A stretch of 64,000 bases of DNA. Source: Uranotaenia lowii. Its lineage: Eukaryota; Arthropoda; Insecta; Diptera; Culicidae. The stretch spans positions 184,967,802 through 185,031,801 of the forward strand of contig NC_073693.1 of NCBI RefSeq assembly GCF_029784155.1, in the 5' to 3' direction. The position numbers and the translations under genes were made by a program. Positions 1-13,300 of the stretch are shown here, piece after piece. Within the stretch, counting starts at the first letter, position 1; each line of letters opens with the position of its first letter. The notes beneath the pieces are model-generated. The model was not told the DNA's origin. It made no database searches and saw only the letters and a program-made list of their open reading frames with translations.

Positions 1-1283
1 TCAACTTGAAACCTTCACGCTATCAAAATTCCTCTCGTAAAGTTTTTGTCACCTGATTTGCCGTAGCTACCTACATACACATACCTATCTAATGTTTGAA
101 CTGATGGGTAACTACGCGATGATGCTCGCCGAAAAAAAATCAGTCCGAATTCGGTTGCATCGACGAGGTTCGGAAGAAAACAAAAACAACATAAACTAGC
201 TAATCACTAGCCCTGAATGGTCAAATGGATGGCCAGCGAGCGAAACACGTTTTCACGAACATATATCAGCGCGGATGTTTTCCAGGATAACGACCATCCT
301 GAGCGGCGGTTTCAAGAGTTGTGCTCCCATATGGGGCTCCTACTCGGATGCTAGTGGACCCATTTTTCAGCGATAGAGTTTCAATCGGTCGCAAAATGGT
401 GCAACGTGAAGTGCATACGGCGTGATTCAATTTCACAGAAGTTCAATGGGAAGATTTTGGCAAGGAAAAAAAAACCTGTACAATTTTGGGTTTAACATCA
501 TGTTTAGATGTTTATTTTATGTATGTGACTACGCATTTTATTCTAAATATAAATCTTTGTGATAATCGAAAATATTCTTGTTAAGAATAATATTTAATTT
601 ATCATATATTTTCAGTTTATTTCCTACAATTTCAATACCAAAAACCTGTAAACAAGTGAATTAGTCAGATTTGTGCATCGAAAGTTTTTCTTAGCTCAAT
701 TTGTAGACAGACGATGCTTTTAAGATAATTTCAGATAAAAATCTGAATTAAACCGAAAGAACATTTTCAATTACCTGATGGAAAACAACCCATTGAAATG
801 GAACGATTACATTCCAGTATTCCAAAGTATTCCAAAAAAGTCCCATCCTAAAGAGTATTGCAGTTTGATTTATGATTCTAAATATTTTCAAAACATAAAC
901 ACGTAAAGTTAGATCAGAAGCATCTGTATATTAAACTAGTCATAGACAACCAAAATCCTGCAAATTATATAAGCCTAAACAGCTTTGAGTATTTTTCATA
1001 TTATACCCAACCAGATTGTTTGCCACAAAATCTTGGAAGGTTGTTATGCAAACGTCGCACGTACCATACAGCCACTTGTTTTGGTCAGGGATTCGATGTT
1101 TCAGAGTTTCATCCCGTTTGACTTGCGAAAATCATGCCGAACACGCCTAGAACAAAAGTGCTGATAATCCCACCCAATACAAACCTTCTTCTTGTGATTT
1201 TTCGGAAAGCCTTTATCTTTCTTGATGCTGCTGGAATATCCATGTGCGACATACTCAAAGGGCATTATTTCTATTTTTTGCAG
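1..1283 (+). other. Upstream intron sequence, no exon recognised
   Basis: The first exon in the window begins at phase 1 after an acceptor, so this stretch is intronic at least at its 3' end. Positions about 120-450 are less AT-rich than the rest but have no open frame, LDLa pattern or repeat I recognise. They could hold regulatory sequence; nothing in the sequence proves it. Confidence 0.5.
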
Positions 1284-1394
1284 ATTGTGCCAACGATGAA
1301 TACATGTGCCGTGACAGAAGCTGTATACCAGCGGAACAAATGTGCGATGGCCATGAGGATTGCAAAGATGGAGAAGATGAGAGAAATTGCCCAG
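1284..1394 (+). CDS. trol: Perlecan exon e1: LDLa 1
   Basis: 111 nt, phase 1 to phase 1. The acceptor follows a T-rich tract (ttttttgcag) and the donor is gtaaga. It encodes a complete six-cysteine LDLa module beginning [11 protein letters not shown], with [10 protein letters not shown] and the acidic calcium-binding segment [11 protein letters not shown]. LDLa modules of this type bind lipoprotein-like or other ligands in the family. An upstream exon supplying the first codon base must lie before the window. Confidence 0.93.
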
Positions 1395-4300
1395 GTAAGA
1401 ATTACAATGTTCCTAACTTTCCAAACTTTTTCCACAAATCATTGTCCTGTTTTATTGATGCACATTACTAAAAGTCATGTGAGGCTCACAAAAATGTTTC
1501 AATCAAAATTCAAAATTTTTCATTCGATTAATCGGTTTCTTCTTCTTAATTGGATTTTTTTTTTCAAATTCGTTGCATGACTGAAACATAAAACCCAAAA
1601 GAATGTGCATCAAGTGCATATCGATGCAACGATGACCGTTGCATACCGAGTAACAATGTATGTGACGGAATCAGACACTGCTCAGATGGTGAAGATGAGG
1701 ACTGTATAACAGAAGGTATATAACAAGCATTATCCAGCATTATCACGAGCATCCTAATTTTAACTGGGAAAGCAGAGCGTAGCATTCCGGCAAAAGATTC
1801 TATTGATTACTAACGTTAAGGCAAGACAAACCATGACAAGACATGACAAAACAAGACAGTACATGACAGGACATAATAATCAAAGGAGAATCAACGACAT
1901 GTCAATTATCTAAAACTTGTTAGAATGCTGCTGCTTTGCGAGGGAATTGATTCATTCTAATAGCTTCGATAATAATTCGTGTTATACCAATTTACGCTTT
2001 CACATTCGGACACGGTGTTACTCACAAGGAAAGAGCACGCAACTAAAGTTCTGTCCTCTAGGAAAGTTTACTTGCCACGATCGGTCCTGCATCTCGATCG
2101 TCGGCCGCTGCGACGGAAAAGTAGACTGCCCTAGAGATAGAGCCGATGAAGATGAATGTCGTAGGTTTTGTTGTTGCTTTGTTAATAATAATATTTTTTC
2201 TCGGAAGTTTTTTTTTTGGTATTTTTAAGTTAATTAACTTAACTATTCGTAATTAACTAACAAGTGACTCGTTGCCTAAACAGCGTGCCCTAAAAATACC
2301 TGGCAGTGCGATTACGGCCAGTGCATACCCCTGGAGCAAAAATGTGATGGGAATATCGATTGTCCCGACGACATCTCGGACGAGCGCAATTGTCCCAGTA
2401 AGCTATGGAAAATAACGTAAAATTTTGCATGTGATCGCATGACTGATTGTAGGTGTCTAGAACATGGCTTACTTTGATAATTGTAGTCGGTGTCAAATCA
2501 TTCTTGAATTTTTTGTTTTTGAATAATGTAGTTCAGTTGTTAGATTTGAACAAATATTTTCATCCGGATTAAGACCAGCAAAAAATAGTAAGTAATAGTT
2601 GCACTTCCATTTAAAAGAATTTTTCGCAGCTAAGCCCAGTATCAAATGGCGTCACAAAAATGTGTGCTGTCAGCACCGAGCATGTGTTAATGAAAATGAA
2701 CCATGTGCTTGCCCGTGAACTGCCACCTAAAGGGTGCTCAGCATTCTGCGTGGGCAGTTCTTAACTGTAGACACAGGTCGTCCGGCGCGCGGTAACAAAA
2801 CCTAACTGCATCAGGGAGCAGAGCCGTTGTTATGTCTGTGTAAAAACGGATCGGCCCTTTTTGCTTTCACTGTGGGTATGCGGCTTAAAGAGCCGGCGGT
2901 ATTCAGTGCTAACACCAAGTCACGTTTCTCACGTAAATGAGATCAGCCTTTATGGAATTACATCAACAAGTGATTCGCTAATAGCTATTTTTAGTACTTA
3001 AGGTTGATTATAAAACAATTATTTGGGTTTTGCTGCCGAGGCTTTATTAAATCTATCATCTTTAAATTCTGATTACAAATTCCCTTCCGGAATACATGAT
3101 GATTTTTAATCTTATTGATAAGATTTTGTACAAATTCCAGTCTAAATTGAAAATTCAGATTCAAAATTCAGAATTCAGAGTCAGAATTCAGATTCAGAAT
3201 TCAGATTCAGAATTCAGATTCAGAATTCAGATTCAGAATTCAGATTCAGAATTCAGATTCAGAATTCAGATTCAGAATTCAGATTCAGAATTCAGATTCA
3301 GAATTCAGATTCAGAATTCAGATTCAGAATTCAGATTCAGAATTCAGATTCAGAATTCAGATTCAGAATTCAGATTCAGAATTCAGATTCAGAATTCAGA
3401 TTCAGAATTCAGATTCAGAATTCAGATTCAGAATTCAGATTCAGAATTCAGATTCAGAATTCAGATTCAGAATTCAGATTCAGAATTCAGATTCAGAATT
3501 CAGATTCAGAATTCAGATTCAGAATTCAGATTCAGAATTCAGATTCAGAATTCAGATTCAGAATTCAGATTCAGAATTCAGATTCAGAATTCAGATTCAG
3601 AATTCAGATTCAGAATTCAGATTCAGAATTCAGATTCAGAATTCAGATTCAGAATTCAGATTCAGAATTCAGATTCAGAATTCAGATTCAGAATTCAGAT
3701 TCAGAATTCAGATTCAGAATTCAGATTCAGAATTCAGATTCAGAATTCAGATTCAGAATTCAGATTCAGAATTCAGATTCAGAATTCAGATTCAGAATTC
3801 AGATTCAGAATTCAGATTCAGAATTCAGATTCAGAATTCAGATTCAGAATTCAGATTCAGAATTCAGATTCAGAATTCAGATTCAGAATTCAGATTCAGA
3901 ATTCAGATTCAGAATTCAGATTCAGAATTCAGATTCAGAATTCAGATTCAGAATTCAGATTCAGAATTCAGATTCAGAATTCAGATTCAGAATTCAGATT
4001 CAGAATTCAGATTCAGAATTCAGATTCAGAATTCAGATTCAGAATTCAGATTCAGAATTCAGATTCAGAATTCAGATTCAGAATTCAGATTCAGAATTCA
4101 GATTCAGAATTCAGATTCAGAATTCAGATTCAGAATTCAGATTCAGAATTCAGATTCAGAATTCAGATTCAGAATTCAGATTCAGAATTCAGATTCAGAA
4201 TTCAGATTCAGAATTCAGATTCAGAATTCAGATTCAGAATTCAGATTCAGAATTCAGATTCAGAATTCAGATTCAGAATTCAGATTCAGAATTCAGATTC

Positions 4301-7300
4301 AGAATTCAGATTCAGAATTCAGATTCAGAATTCAGATTCAGAATTCAGATTCAGAATTCAGATTCAGAATTCAGATTCAGAATTCAGATTCAGAATTCAG
4401 ATTCAGAATTCAGATTCAGAATTCAGATTCAGAATTCAGATTCAGAATTCAGATTCAGAATTCAGATTCAGAATTCAGATTCAGAATTCAAATTCAGAAT
4501 TTAGATTCCGAATTTAGATTCAATATTCAGATTGTGATTTCAAATTCAGATTCAAAATGTATGAAACCCAATATCTTAATTATATTTTCCAAGCAACTGT
4601 TTTGTTTTATTGCCTTTTTTTTTCAAAATGTGATGGTATATCACGTCTGGAAAAGTTGATCAAAAAATCTCCAAACAATCAACTTTCATCTGATCTGCTT
4701 TACTTAACAATGCTAACTTTCAGATAATTGCAATACGAACCAGTTTGCCTGCGTAACTTATCAGCACTGTATTGACATTGAAAAACGCTGTGATCGCAAG
4801 CTTGATTGTATGGATGGTTCCGATGAGAAAGGGTGCGGTAAGTCAAGTATTGAAGAGGCTGTGTGCAAAAACAATCATTTTCATTTGATTTTTTGAAAAT
4901 TGAGGTAGAACTTCTTATTTTCGATTTTTCGGGATGTACCTACTATGAAGTGAGCCAACAATATAATATCTTTTTGTTTTTTTTTGTTTTCATAAACAAG
5001 TCAAGTTTACTTTCTGCCTCCATTCAATACCACCCCAAATAAATCAAACACTAATATGAACGCGCTTATACAGAAAATTATTCTATACCTAAATCAACAC
5101 CTTTGAATCTTTGAATAAGAATGAATATGATAATTATTGCACATAATTCCCTCTCAGAAGATGTTTTGTCAAAATGCTTAGTACGTCTCTATTTGTGTCG
5201 TTCAAATTCTATCGTACAGACTCCAACTGCAGCGTATTTCCTTTTTTTAAACTCTTGAAAAAAATATGAAACAATTTTTGGCAAAATTCCATCATTCTTG
5301 CTTCAACGTTTATCCCCAAAACATAAATTTTTGCCTATACTATCGAATCCTTATCAGAAGACAGAACTTAATCCAAATTTTGTGTTTGTGTGTTGCTTGC
5401 TTCTGTGTGTGATGTCATACAGGGTTGCTTGATAATTGAATGATTTTTTTTTCTTTTGCGTTTTGATGGTTCTTAAACCACGTGTAACCAAAATGATTCG
5501 TGCTTGTCCTAACAAATAAATTGGCTGACTGGTTGATTGCATCGCGGGTACGTTGCATGCTAATACTTGGAAACAAAAACTTAATCCGGTCGGAAATGTG
5601 CACGCTTATGGCTGGAAATGGCATCATGACATAGTGCTTTGCAAAGAGGGCGATTTCCGGTGCGATAATGGTCACTGCATCCCCAGGGAACAACGCTGTG
5701 ACCACTGGTACCAGTGCAGTGACGGAAGTGACGAGCGTGGCTGTAACAGTAGGGTTCACTAAGATTTTTCTTACCACACTTTCCCTCAAACGTTTCTCCT
5801 TTGGTTTCAACTTGAGTTACCTTTTTTTTGTTTTGTTTCTTGTTTCCATTTATTTCATTCTAACAGATACTTGCAGTAGTTACGAATTCACCTGCAACAA
5901 TGGCGAATGCATCGACAAGCGTCTTGCCTGTAATGGAGTTCGCGATTGTCCGGACGGATCGGATGAGCTTGACTGCCCAAGTCGTTGTCACGACACTTAT
6001 GAGGTTTCATTTGATTAGACTTTTGAGTTTGTTCTCTTATTTTACGTATCTGTTATCATTTGTTATGCTTTTTTTCGCTTCAAAAATAGTTTACCTGTTC
6101 CGATGGTTCTTGCATACCGAGCGACCGACAGTGCAATAATGTAGATGATTGTCAGGATGGCAGCGATGAACAAGGCTGTGGTAAGTATTCTACGTCACTT
6201 CTTAAATACATCATCCAAAAGGCTTACAACTTTCAAACATTTATGTCCGTCATGTTTGTATATAAATGTTTGTCAACTACTCGTTGTCCAAGTTTGGTTC
6301 CGTATTGATTGTTCTGGTCAGTGATTGTTAAACTAACATTTGAAATGCGAAAATCAACTTTTGTTGAGAAACATCTGATTGTACTATAATGCAAATAAGC
6401 TGCTACGCTGCCGAATATTGCTAATATTGCCTTTTTGAATACATGTTATAGAAAGCGGACAAAAACTCATTATCTTTGCAGATTTTAAAAATGTTCATAA
6501 GAAAAAATAGCTCTACATAGTCAATTAAGTCTTTCTGAATTTGTTTATTAATCAACCCTAAGAATTATGTGGCGATGTATTTCCATATTTAACCTTGAAG
6601 TCAAAAGAATGTCTGAAATAATTCCACAAAACTTTGAACCTACATACACACCTCAAATTTTACATTTATACGTGCTTCCACTCTTATCAGACCTAAAAGC
6701 CGACTTACAACAATAAGATTCTGCAAAGGCATATGACAAGTAGGCATTGAGTTGATATTCGACAGGTACTCATGTCATGTGTTTTGGTTTAGCTGGAAAA
6801 ATCCATCTTGCAAATTTTGCCTAAAAAAAATCAAAGTAAAGTAAAAGGATTTCATTCAATGTGGTACATACACAAGTGATGAGGGAGATCCCTAACAAAC
6901 GACAAAGTCTACTGTCATGCTTGTTGCCAAACAAACAAACAGCATTCGATGATGTATCGATTGACGTGGTGCGACAAGCTGTTTGCCAAGAAACGATCTA
7001 TGATCAGTAATAAGTGATGTGGAGCTCCTGAGAAGGCGGTTCCGACCGACAATGAAGTTCAGCGGCATGAACAATATTTTGAAGACATAATCAGTTGGAA
7101 TATAATCAACGGCATCTTGGAGGAGCTGATGCTAAAAATGGGATTAGAGAAGAAGGACCACAAACTCACGATCACGATGAAGAAAAGAGGAACATACTAT
7201 ACGTGAAATCGCATCGAATTCGTATAAACGGTCACCACATAGGTCACCCAACCGGTGTGACAAACAAACAAGTGTTTTTTGGCAGACATATCTTTGCATA

Positions 7301-10300
7301 TTCCCTAAGAAATTTGTATTTCATTTATAGATTCGATTCCTTTCTCCTAACATACTTTACAAAAAAACTGGAGGAGCAAGTTTTCATGTTCGTTTCTCTT
7401 AAATTAAAGAAAACAATATCGAAGCTCGATCATTTCATAAACCATGTTTTTCGGAAGCAATAGTTTTTAGAATACTTTGTTTGATTGCTAAGCAAATTTT
7501 TAAATGATATCGATATCGCCTACTGAAAAACGTTACACGAGGAAACGTTGTTTATATTGAATCGAACATATTTATTGTTATTACCCATATAATTTATAAT
7601 TGTATTTTTAACAATTAGAATTTTTCTTTTATACAAGCAAACGTTGAATATGTAACACGTTTTCGGATTATACGAAGCCACATATGCATATGAAACCAAA
7701 CTGAAACAAACGAAAGAAATCTAAAATTGATGCTATTAGCCGGTGTTAAGGAAACCTGTCACATCACACATCTCACCATGGTTTTTTCCCATCAATTCAG
7801 ATTCACAGAGTAGTACAGGCTTTGGTTCAAATGAAATATTCCTCAGAAAAATATCGATCTTTCATAAACATTCAGCTTCTGAAGTTTGGTTGAAAATGTC
7901 AAAATAAGAGCTCGAGAAAACTTCTAATTTTAAGAACTACAGGGTATGTTCAACAAGTATCGCGACAGGTTCATCGTGGCCTTATCATCGGTGTTGAGTA
8001 GTTCACGGGTAGGCGTTGAGGCTATTGATCATTGATTGTTCGAATTGACGCAAAGGTGGTAAAAATTTGAACGGCCTTTCGATCGAAACCGTCTACAGTG
8101 TTGTTACAGTGATTTCCCTGTAAGAAAACGTAGATATGTTTGAAGTTGTTTCCAGAAGTCCTGATCAAGAGCTGTGATGAGTGAAAATTCCACAAGACAA
8201 AGAGAAAATGTAGCTATCAAAACATCAGTTAGACTCTATCGGGGAGGTTCGGAGTCCTGATACTTATTGAACAGACCCGATAATAACAGGGAAGTCGCAG
8301 ACACCATTTTACACTAATTTTCTTATCTCTCTGTAGAACGCCCTTTTAAAGTAAGAACTATTGAACTTCATATTCAAGATCAAACGGCTCAGCTACAACA
8401 ATACATCGTAGAGTATTCTCACTGGTGTAGGTGGTCCTCATCTAAGATCTCTTAAGTAAATGATCGCGATAGTCGTCCATGCCGTATTAAATACCAAAAC
8501 AACAATATTTCTTTATCATTTCCTCCAAGCCACCGAACCTGCTGTCAGCAACGTTACAGATACCTCCACTAAAAAACCACCACCAGAACCATCCGATCAG
8601 CGCCGCCCATCAACTGAGCTACCGGCATCAATCAAAATGAAATCACTTTCCAATGCTACTTATAACAAACCGTTGAAATGATAAAATAGTGACAAATGGT
8701 AATCGGCAGAATAATGATACAATAAAAGGATAGAGATTTTTTACCCTTCCGCAGAGCTTCAGAGAAGAGTCTTATCTTATAAAAGAAAATGCCGACATGT
8801 TTTAACTCTGTCTCTGAGTAATTTTGAATAAATCAAGAATCATTAATTTAACTATATAGCGGGAAATTAAATATCTTGATTTGATACACTTTGATCAATC
8901 TACAAATTTAAAAAAAAATTATTCACTTAAAAAAGTAAAAAGAGTGGATTCAATTGCCAAACAAAGTGTTTATTTAATAAAAACCTAGCAATTCTTATAC
9001 TTTAAAATCTGCACAAGATAGGTTTTTTTTCTAGAATGCTCTCCTATACATTTCATGCAACGTACATTTGTTAAGCCTAAGCCTAGAATAAGCCTAGTTT
9101 CAATTAAAAAAGCTTTGTTTCACGCAATCATATCATCTGCCAAATCCAGAGGATAACTCATCATTGAAGAAATCATTGGATCATCCCCATCACAGTCCTC
9201 GCTCTGGAGGCTCTGCCACCCACACCTCAACCCATCACATCCATCCCAGCCAGCAGCAGCCGCCAGCCTACGACAGTAATCGCTGTGGACGGGACAGTTT
9301 CGAATGCCACGATGGCATCTGCATAGCGGGGTACAAAAAGTGCAACGGAATTGTTGACTGTCACGACGAGTCCGACGAACTCGATTGTCCATACGGTATT
9401 TCATTCATTAACTACACTCGACGAGTCCAGAACGATAGTGTGATAGATTCGTTTACAGTTTTGAGAATGTGCTTTTCAATTGATTGGCTTAGATTACATT
9501 CAGCTTGCTTAACCTTTGATTCGCTGTATTAAGTAACGGAAAATAGAAAAGCATATTCTCAGAACTCCACGAGTGCTACTACTGAGGTCCATTCATTCAA
9601 AATTCATCGCCGGCTTAAATGTTTCATCACTGAAATTTCGTACTTGTTTCTAGTTGCGCGTTCTCGTTTACCTTTATAATTGGCCATTCAATCAATTTTC
9701 GATACTTTGACCTCATAGTACCTGTATACAAGCTCCCACGCTACACGATACGGTTGCACATCAAATGCTTTCATTGCTGTTATATTGTTTCAATTTTCAA
9801 TGACCATCAGTCGGTGAGGAGGACGAAGACATTTGCTCCAGTGACGAATTCTACTGCGACGGAAACTGTTTGGACAAGAATCGCCTCTGCGATGGCCACA
9901 GCGATTGTTACTCCGGGGAAGATGAGGATAATTGCGAACATCTGGGTAATTTTGGGTTACGGCTTTTACATTGAATGCAAAATTAGTATAAGTTCTAACA
10001 AAGAAAAGAATTAGCTAAGAATGATTTTAAAAAAAATAGAAGGTACTCAAAAAGCTAACCAATTGGGCTAACGGAAAAAAGAGATAAGAAAGCCGTCTAA
10101 CCAATTTTACACGTTCAGATGAAAAATACATGGGCAACTAACTATCGAACCCAATTAAGCAAATTGTGATTTTTTGGAAATAAAAAAAAGTATTTTTAAA
10201 TTTTTTTCACACCAAAATGGGTTTGTGGTTATTTCTTGAGTTTTTAAAATAAAATAAATCTAAATTTAAAGTTTGGTATTGAACAATGCTAAATTAGGGT

Positions 10301-13300
10301 CGGATTTTGTTGTTTGGGTTTTTTTGATCATTTTTAAGAAAAAATGAGTTGCAATAGAAATTTTATTACATGGAGATAACATAGCGTCTCAAACAGAGTG
10401 TTTTTTTTTTTTTTTTTTTTCATTCAAAGAATCTGTAATGCCTACTGCCGAAATATCAGTAAAATTTTGTGAAACATTGAAGCTTATTCTGCGAGTTACG
10501 TGACGTGACTTGCCGACTTTTATCTTGTAGTGCCGATTAGAATAATCCCTCTAGACCAAAAATGTTCGTTAGAATGAGCTGCGCTAATCCAAATTTACTT
10601 TCCTTTCCTCAAGCGTTTCCTGAAGTAAGGATGACGAGGTGAAATTTCACAAGTCGGAGTCACAATGCGTGATAAGCATAACAATTTTCCAAAATTCCTC
10701 TATGAATAAATTTCTTTTGCAACGCATGAAAAGATAATATGCAAGAAAAACTAAATGAAAACAGTCCAACAAAGTTCTGGAATTTTTCATACTCAAAAGA
10801 TCCCCATTACAGATTGAATCGTCAATCTGAATTCTGAATCTGACTTCTGAATCTGAATTCTGAATCTGAATTCTGAATCTGAAGACTGAATCTGAATTCT
10901 GAATCTGAATTCTGAATCTGAATTCTGAATCTGAATTCTGAATCTGAAGACTGAATCTGAATTCTGAATCTGAATTCTGAATCTGAATTCTGAATCTGAA
11001 TTCTGAATCTGAATTCTGAATCTGAATTCTGAATCTGAATTCTGAATCTGAATTCTGAATCTGAATTCTGAATCTGAATTCTGAATCTGAATTCTGAATC
11101 TGAATTCTGAATCTGAATTCTGAATCTGAATTCTGAATCTGAATTCTGAATCTGAATTCTGAATCTGAATTCTGAATCTGAATTCTGAATCTGAATTCTG
11201 AATCTGAATTCTGAATCTGAATTCTGAATCTGAATTCTGAATCTGAATTCTGAATCTGAATTCTGAATCTGAATTCTGAATCTGAATTCTGAATCTGAAT
11301 TCTGAATCTGAATTCTGAATCTGAATTCTGAATCTGAATTCTGAATCTGAATTCTGAATCTGAATTCTGAATCTGAATTCTGAATCTGAATTCTGAATCT
11401 GAATTCTGAATCTGAATTCTGAATCTGAATTCTGAATCTGAATTCTGAATCTGAATTCTGAATCTGAATTCTGAATCTGAATTCTGAATCTGAATTCTGA
11501 ATCTGAATTCTGAATCTGAATTCTGAATCTGAATTCTGAATCTGAATTCTGAATCTGAATTCTGAATCTGAATTCTGAATCTGAATTCTGAATCTGAATT
11601 CTGAATCTGAATTCTGAATCTGAATTCTGAATCTGAATTCTGAATCTGAATTCTGAATCTGAATTCTGAATCTGAATTCTGAATCTGAATTCTGAATCTG
11701 AATTCTGAATCTGAATTCTGAATCTGAATTCTGAATCTGAATTCTGAATCTGAATTCTGAATCTGAATTCTGAATCTGAATTCTGAATCTGAATTCCGAA
11801 TCTGAATTCTGAATCTGAATTCTGAATCTGAATTCTGAATCTGAATTCTGAATCTGAATTCTGAATCTGAATTCTGAATCTGAATTCTGAATCTGAATTC
11901 TGAATCTGAATTCTGAATCTGAATTCTGAATCTGAATTCTGAATCTGAATTCTGAATCTGAATTCTGAATCTGAATTCTGAATCTGAATTCTGAATCTGA
12001 ATTCTGAATCTGAATTCTGAATCTGAATTCTGAATCTGAATTCTGAATCTGAATTCTGAATCTGAATTCTGAATCTGAATTCTGAATCTGAATTCTGAAT
12101 CTGAATTCTGAATCTGAATTCTGAATCTGAATTCTGAATCTGAATTCTGAATCTGAATTCTGAATCTGAATTCTGAATTTGAATTCTGAATCTGAATCCT
12201 GAATCTGAATCCTGAATCTGAATTCTGAATCTGAATTCTGAATCTGAATTCTGAATCTGAATTCTGAATCTGAATTCTGAATCTGAATTCTGAATCTGAA
12301 TTCTGAATCTGAATTCTGAATCTGAATTCTGAATCTGAATTCTGAATCTGAATTCTGAATCTGAATTCTGAATCTGAATTCTGAATCTGAATTCTGAATC
12401 TGAATTCTGAATCTGAATTCTGAATCTGAATTCTGAATCTGAATTCTGAATCTGAATTCTGAATCTGAATTCTGAATCTGAATTCTGAATCTGAATTCTG
12501 AATCTGAATTCTGAATCTGAATTCTGAATCTGAATTCTGAATCTGAATTCTGAATCTGAATTCTGAATCTGAATTCTGAATCTGAATTCTGAATCTGAAT
12601 TCTGAATCTGAATTCTGAATCTGAATTCTGAATCTGAATTCTGAATCTGAATTCTGAATCTGAATTCTGAATCTGAATTCTGAATCTGAATTCTGAATCT
12701 GAATTCTGAATCTGAATTCTGAATCTGAATTCTGAATCTGAATTCTGAATCTGAATTCTGAATCTGAATTCTGAATCTGAATTCTGAATCTGAATTCTGA
12801 ATCTGAATTCTGAATCTGAATTCTGAATCTGAATTCTGAATCTGAATTCTGAATCTGAATTCTGAATCTGAATTCTGAATCTGAATTCTGAATCTGAATT
12901 CTGAATCTGAATTCTGAATCTGAATTCTGAATCTGAGTTCTGAATCTGAATTCTGAATCTGAATTCTGAATCTGAATTCTGAATCTGAATTCTGAATCTG
13001 AATTCTGAATTTGAATTCTGAATCTGAATTCTGAATCTGAATTCTGAATCTGAATTCTGAATCTGAATTCTGAATCTGAATTCTGAATCTGAATTCTGAA
13101 TCTGAATTCTGAATCTGAATTCTGAATCTGAATTCTGAATCTGAATTCTGAATCTGAATTCTGAATCTGAATTCTGAATCTGAATTCTGAATCTGAATTC
13201 TGAATCTGAATTCTGAATCTGAATTCTGAATCTGAATTCTGAATCTGAATTCTGAATCTGAATTCTGAATCTGAATTCTGAATCTGAATTCTGAATCTGA

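Noticed and set aside
1..1283. Promoter and first exon of the gene
   Set aside because: The first visible exon is an internal phase-1 exon. No signal peptide, start codon context or core promoter could be supported upstream.
5415..5810. Minus-strand open frames opposite LDLa and Ig exons (also 9120-9404, 46854-47144, 49517-49901, 61549-61863)
   Set aside because: Shadows of real plus-strand exons. They lack domain patterns and do not respect splice phases.
5867..5980. Ending exon e7 at 5980 (114 nt, donor gtcgtt)
   Set aside because: It would leave LDLa 8 without its first cysteine, and e8 starts at phase 0, not phase 1. The donor at 6003 repairs both.
7095..7463. 122-codon open frame as a separate small gene
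   Set aside because: No domain, no splice-phase fit with perlecan, low-complexity C-terminal part, and ordinary AT-rich surroundings.
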